Below, piece after piece: positions 62,801 to 64,000 of a stretch of DNA of 64,000 nucleotides (position 1 is the first letter of the stretch; each line of letters begins with the position of its first letter). This stretch comes from Dromaius novaehollandiae (taxonomy: Eukaryota > Chordata > Aves > Casuariiformes > Dromaiidae): positions 24,705,501-24,769,500 of the forward strand of contig NC_088099.1 in the NCBI RefSeq assembly GCF_036370855.1. The letters are read 5' to 3'. The notes below the pieces were generated by a model that was not told where the DNA came from, searched no databases, and saw nothing but the letters and a program-made list of their open reading frames with translations. The translations under genes were made by a program, and so were the position numbers.

Positions 62801-64000
62801 GACACAGATCTATCTAGCTCAGTATTTTGCCTCCAACAACACTAGTTACCAGATGTATTACAGAAATCCAGTTGGTAGTTATAGAATGCTCTGAATATAG
62901 AGAAAGTTTTTTTTTAGCCTCCTTGAGTGAGAAGCTGTTTTATACCTTGAAGAAAGAATAAGGAGACATATTCCTACCAGAGCTCGTGGCATTTTCATGG
63001 TTATTCTTTATTACTATACCTCTGGGTATCTTCCTTACCAGTACAAATGCACAGTCATTCTGGGATCTAGGAAAGTTCTTGCCCTAGCAGAATACTGTGG
63101 GAAAGTTTAGCCACAGGCTAGCCGTGTTTTGCTTGCAGAAACTGTTTCTTATCTGCCTTCCAGTACTGGAGAATGCCCTTTCCTCTGAATTAGGATAGAG
63201 GACAACAAAAGCATGAAGAATCATTTCAGATGTTGTGTAGGAGAGAAACCTGAATGGTAATCAATGAAAACACTGGAATGGTTGATAATCAGCAGTGAAG
63301 CCCTACCACTGCAAACCCTGGCTCAAGGCTATGCTCATGGACTTCTCCAAGAAGCATCATGATACTCCAGGTGAAAACAAAGATGTTTGAGTGAGTGGGG
63401 GTGGAAAGCAGAAGGGGCATGTGTGCCACTGGCAACAATATATAAACCATTTTGGCCGTGTGATTTGTATGCTGGGCCTAGTGCCATTATAGCCTTTCTA
63501 ATCTTCTTCTAGTTTTCTTTTGCATAAAGGCTAACTTTTGCAGAATAATACTGAAAAAGACCAAGATCTGTGTGAAACATATGGCATGCAGCAAGTATGT
63601 CATTGCTGAAACCCTGCAGGAATATAATAAATCAGGTCAGTGACTTTTAGGACTACACTAATGCTTTTTGCTTGGATCTGAATACCAATGTACCTGAATT
63701 TGTTTTTCTCTATCCTAATCACAATCACTATTACAAAAAGGCCTTTAAGAAATCATTACTGGGCATTGTTCAAATTCAGAACTTGACAATGAATTGCAGT
63801 CAAACACTGAATGGGTGGAGTATTCTAGTATATTCCAGTATTCATATGAGAAATAGATTTGAATTCCAGTGAGAAGTGTGTCAAAACATGTCCTGATTAG
63901 GCCAGTTAGCCTGCAAGGTCTCAGTCATAATTACTGTTCTCTGTAAAGCTGATACGAGGTAGGCCTTTATTTCTGATCCAGTCATATATAGTGCCAAGGA
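59814..64000. other. Non-coding, nothing recognised
   Basis: No coding exon, RNA gene or named transposon seen up to the window end. A short (TAAA)n stretch lies at 61904-61935. Confidence 0.6.
61904..61935. repeat. (TAAA)n-like short tandem repeat
   Basis: AATAAGTAAATAAATAAAAT followed by ACAATAAAAATA: an imperfect A-rich tetranucleotide repeat. Confidence 0.8.

Noticed and set aside
1..64000. CRISPR arrays, operons, phage or other prokaryotic systems
   Set aside because: No spaced direct-repeat arrays, Shine-Dalgarno-led gene strings or phage-like genes; the window is vertebrate DNA.

Overview
This window is vertebrate nuclear DNA. It has spliced exons with GT-AG introns, depleted CpG, microsatellites and CR1/MIR-type retroposons. 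CR1 LINEs, together with only a few decayed repeats per 10 kb and compact introns, point to a sauropsid, most likely a bird. No prokaryotic or organellar features are present.

Only one protein-coding gene is well supported: STEAP4 (STAMP2, six-transmembrane metalloreductase) on the minus strand at the left edge. Its whole coding region can be assembled from four exons (5752-5297, 3942-3415, 2890-2726, 1645-1376). All internal junctions are phase 0, and together they encode 472 residues. The N-terminal half is the NADPH-binding F420H2:NADP-oxidoreductase-like domain. The C-terminal half is the six-helix ferric-reductase-like domain, with both haem-ligand histidines (304 and 397) in place. The start codon abuts a splice acceptor, so at least one 5' non-coding exon lies further right. 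I could not place it. A short CpG-dense patch at about 8661-8785 is one candidate for the promoter or first exon.

The remaining ~58 kb (about 5.8-64 kb) shows no convincing coding exon on either strand. It is either STEAP4 intron 1 plus upstream sequence or a gene desert; in mammals the region 5' of STEAP4 is also gene-poor. It holds transposon remains of different ages. These are an ancient antisense CR1/L3-type LINE relic at about 9.6-11.6 kb with recognisable reverse-transcriptase blocks, a degenerate RT-C-terminus-like GC-rich segment at about 22.5-23.9 kb carrying a perfect 157-bp tandem duplication, a younger sense CR1 3' end at about 45.5-46.2 kb, a short antisense CR1 end at about 56.8 kb, two or three MIR-like SINE fragments, and a possible solo-LTR-like segment at about 49.4-49.9 kb. 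Homopolymer runs, microsatellites, small tandem duplications and near-perfect palindromes are also annotated.

I found no novel multi-gene system. The points most worth checking are the unusual RT-like relic with its identical tandem duplication, the candidate STEAP4 promoter, and the C19/G12 homopolymer pair.
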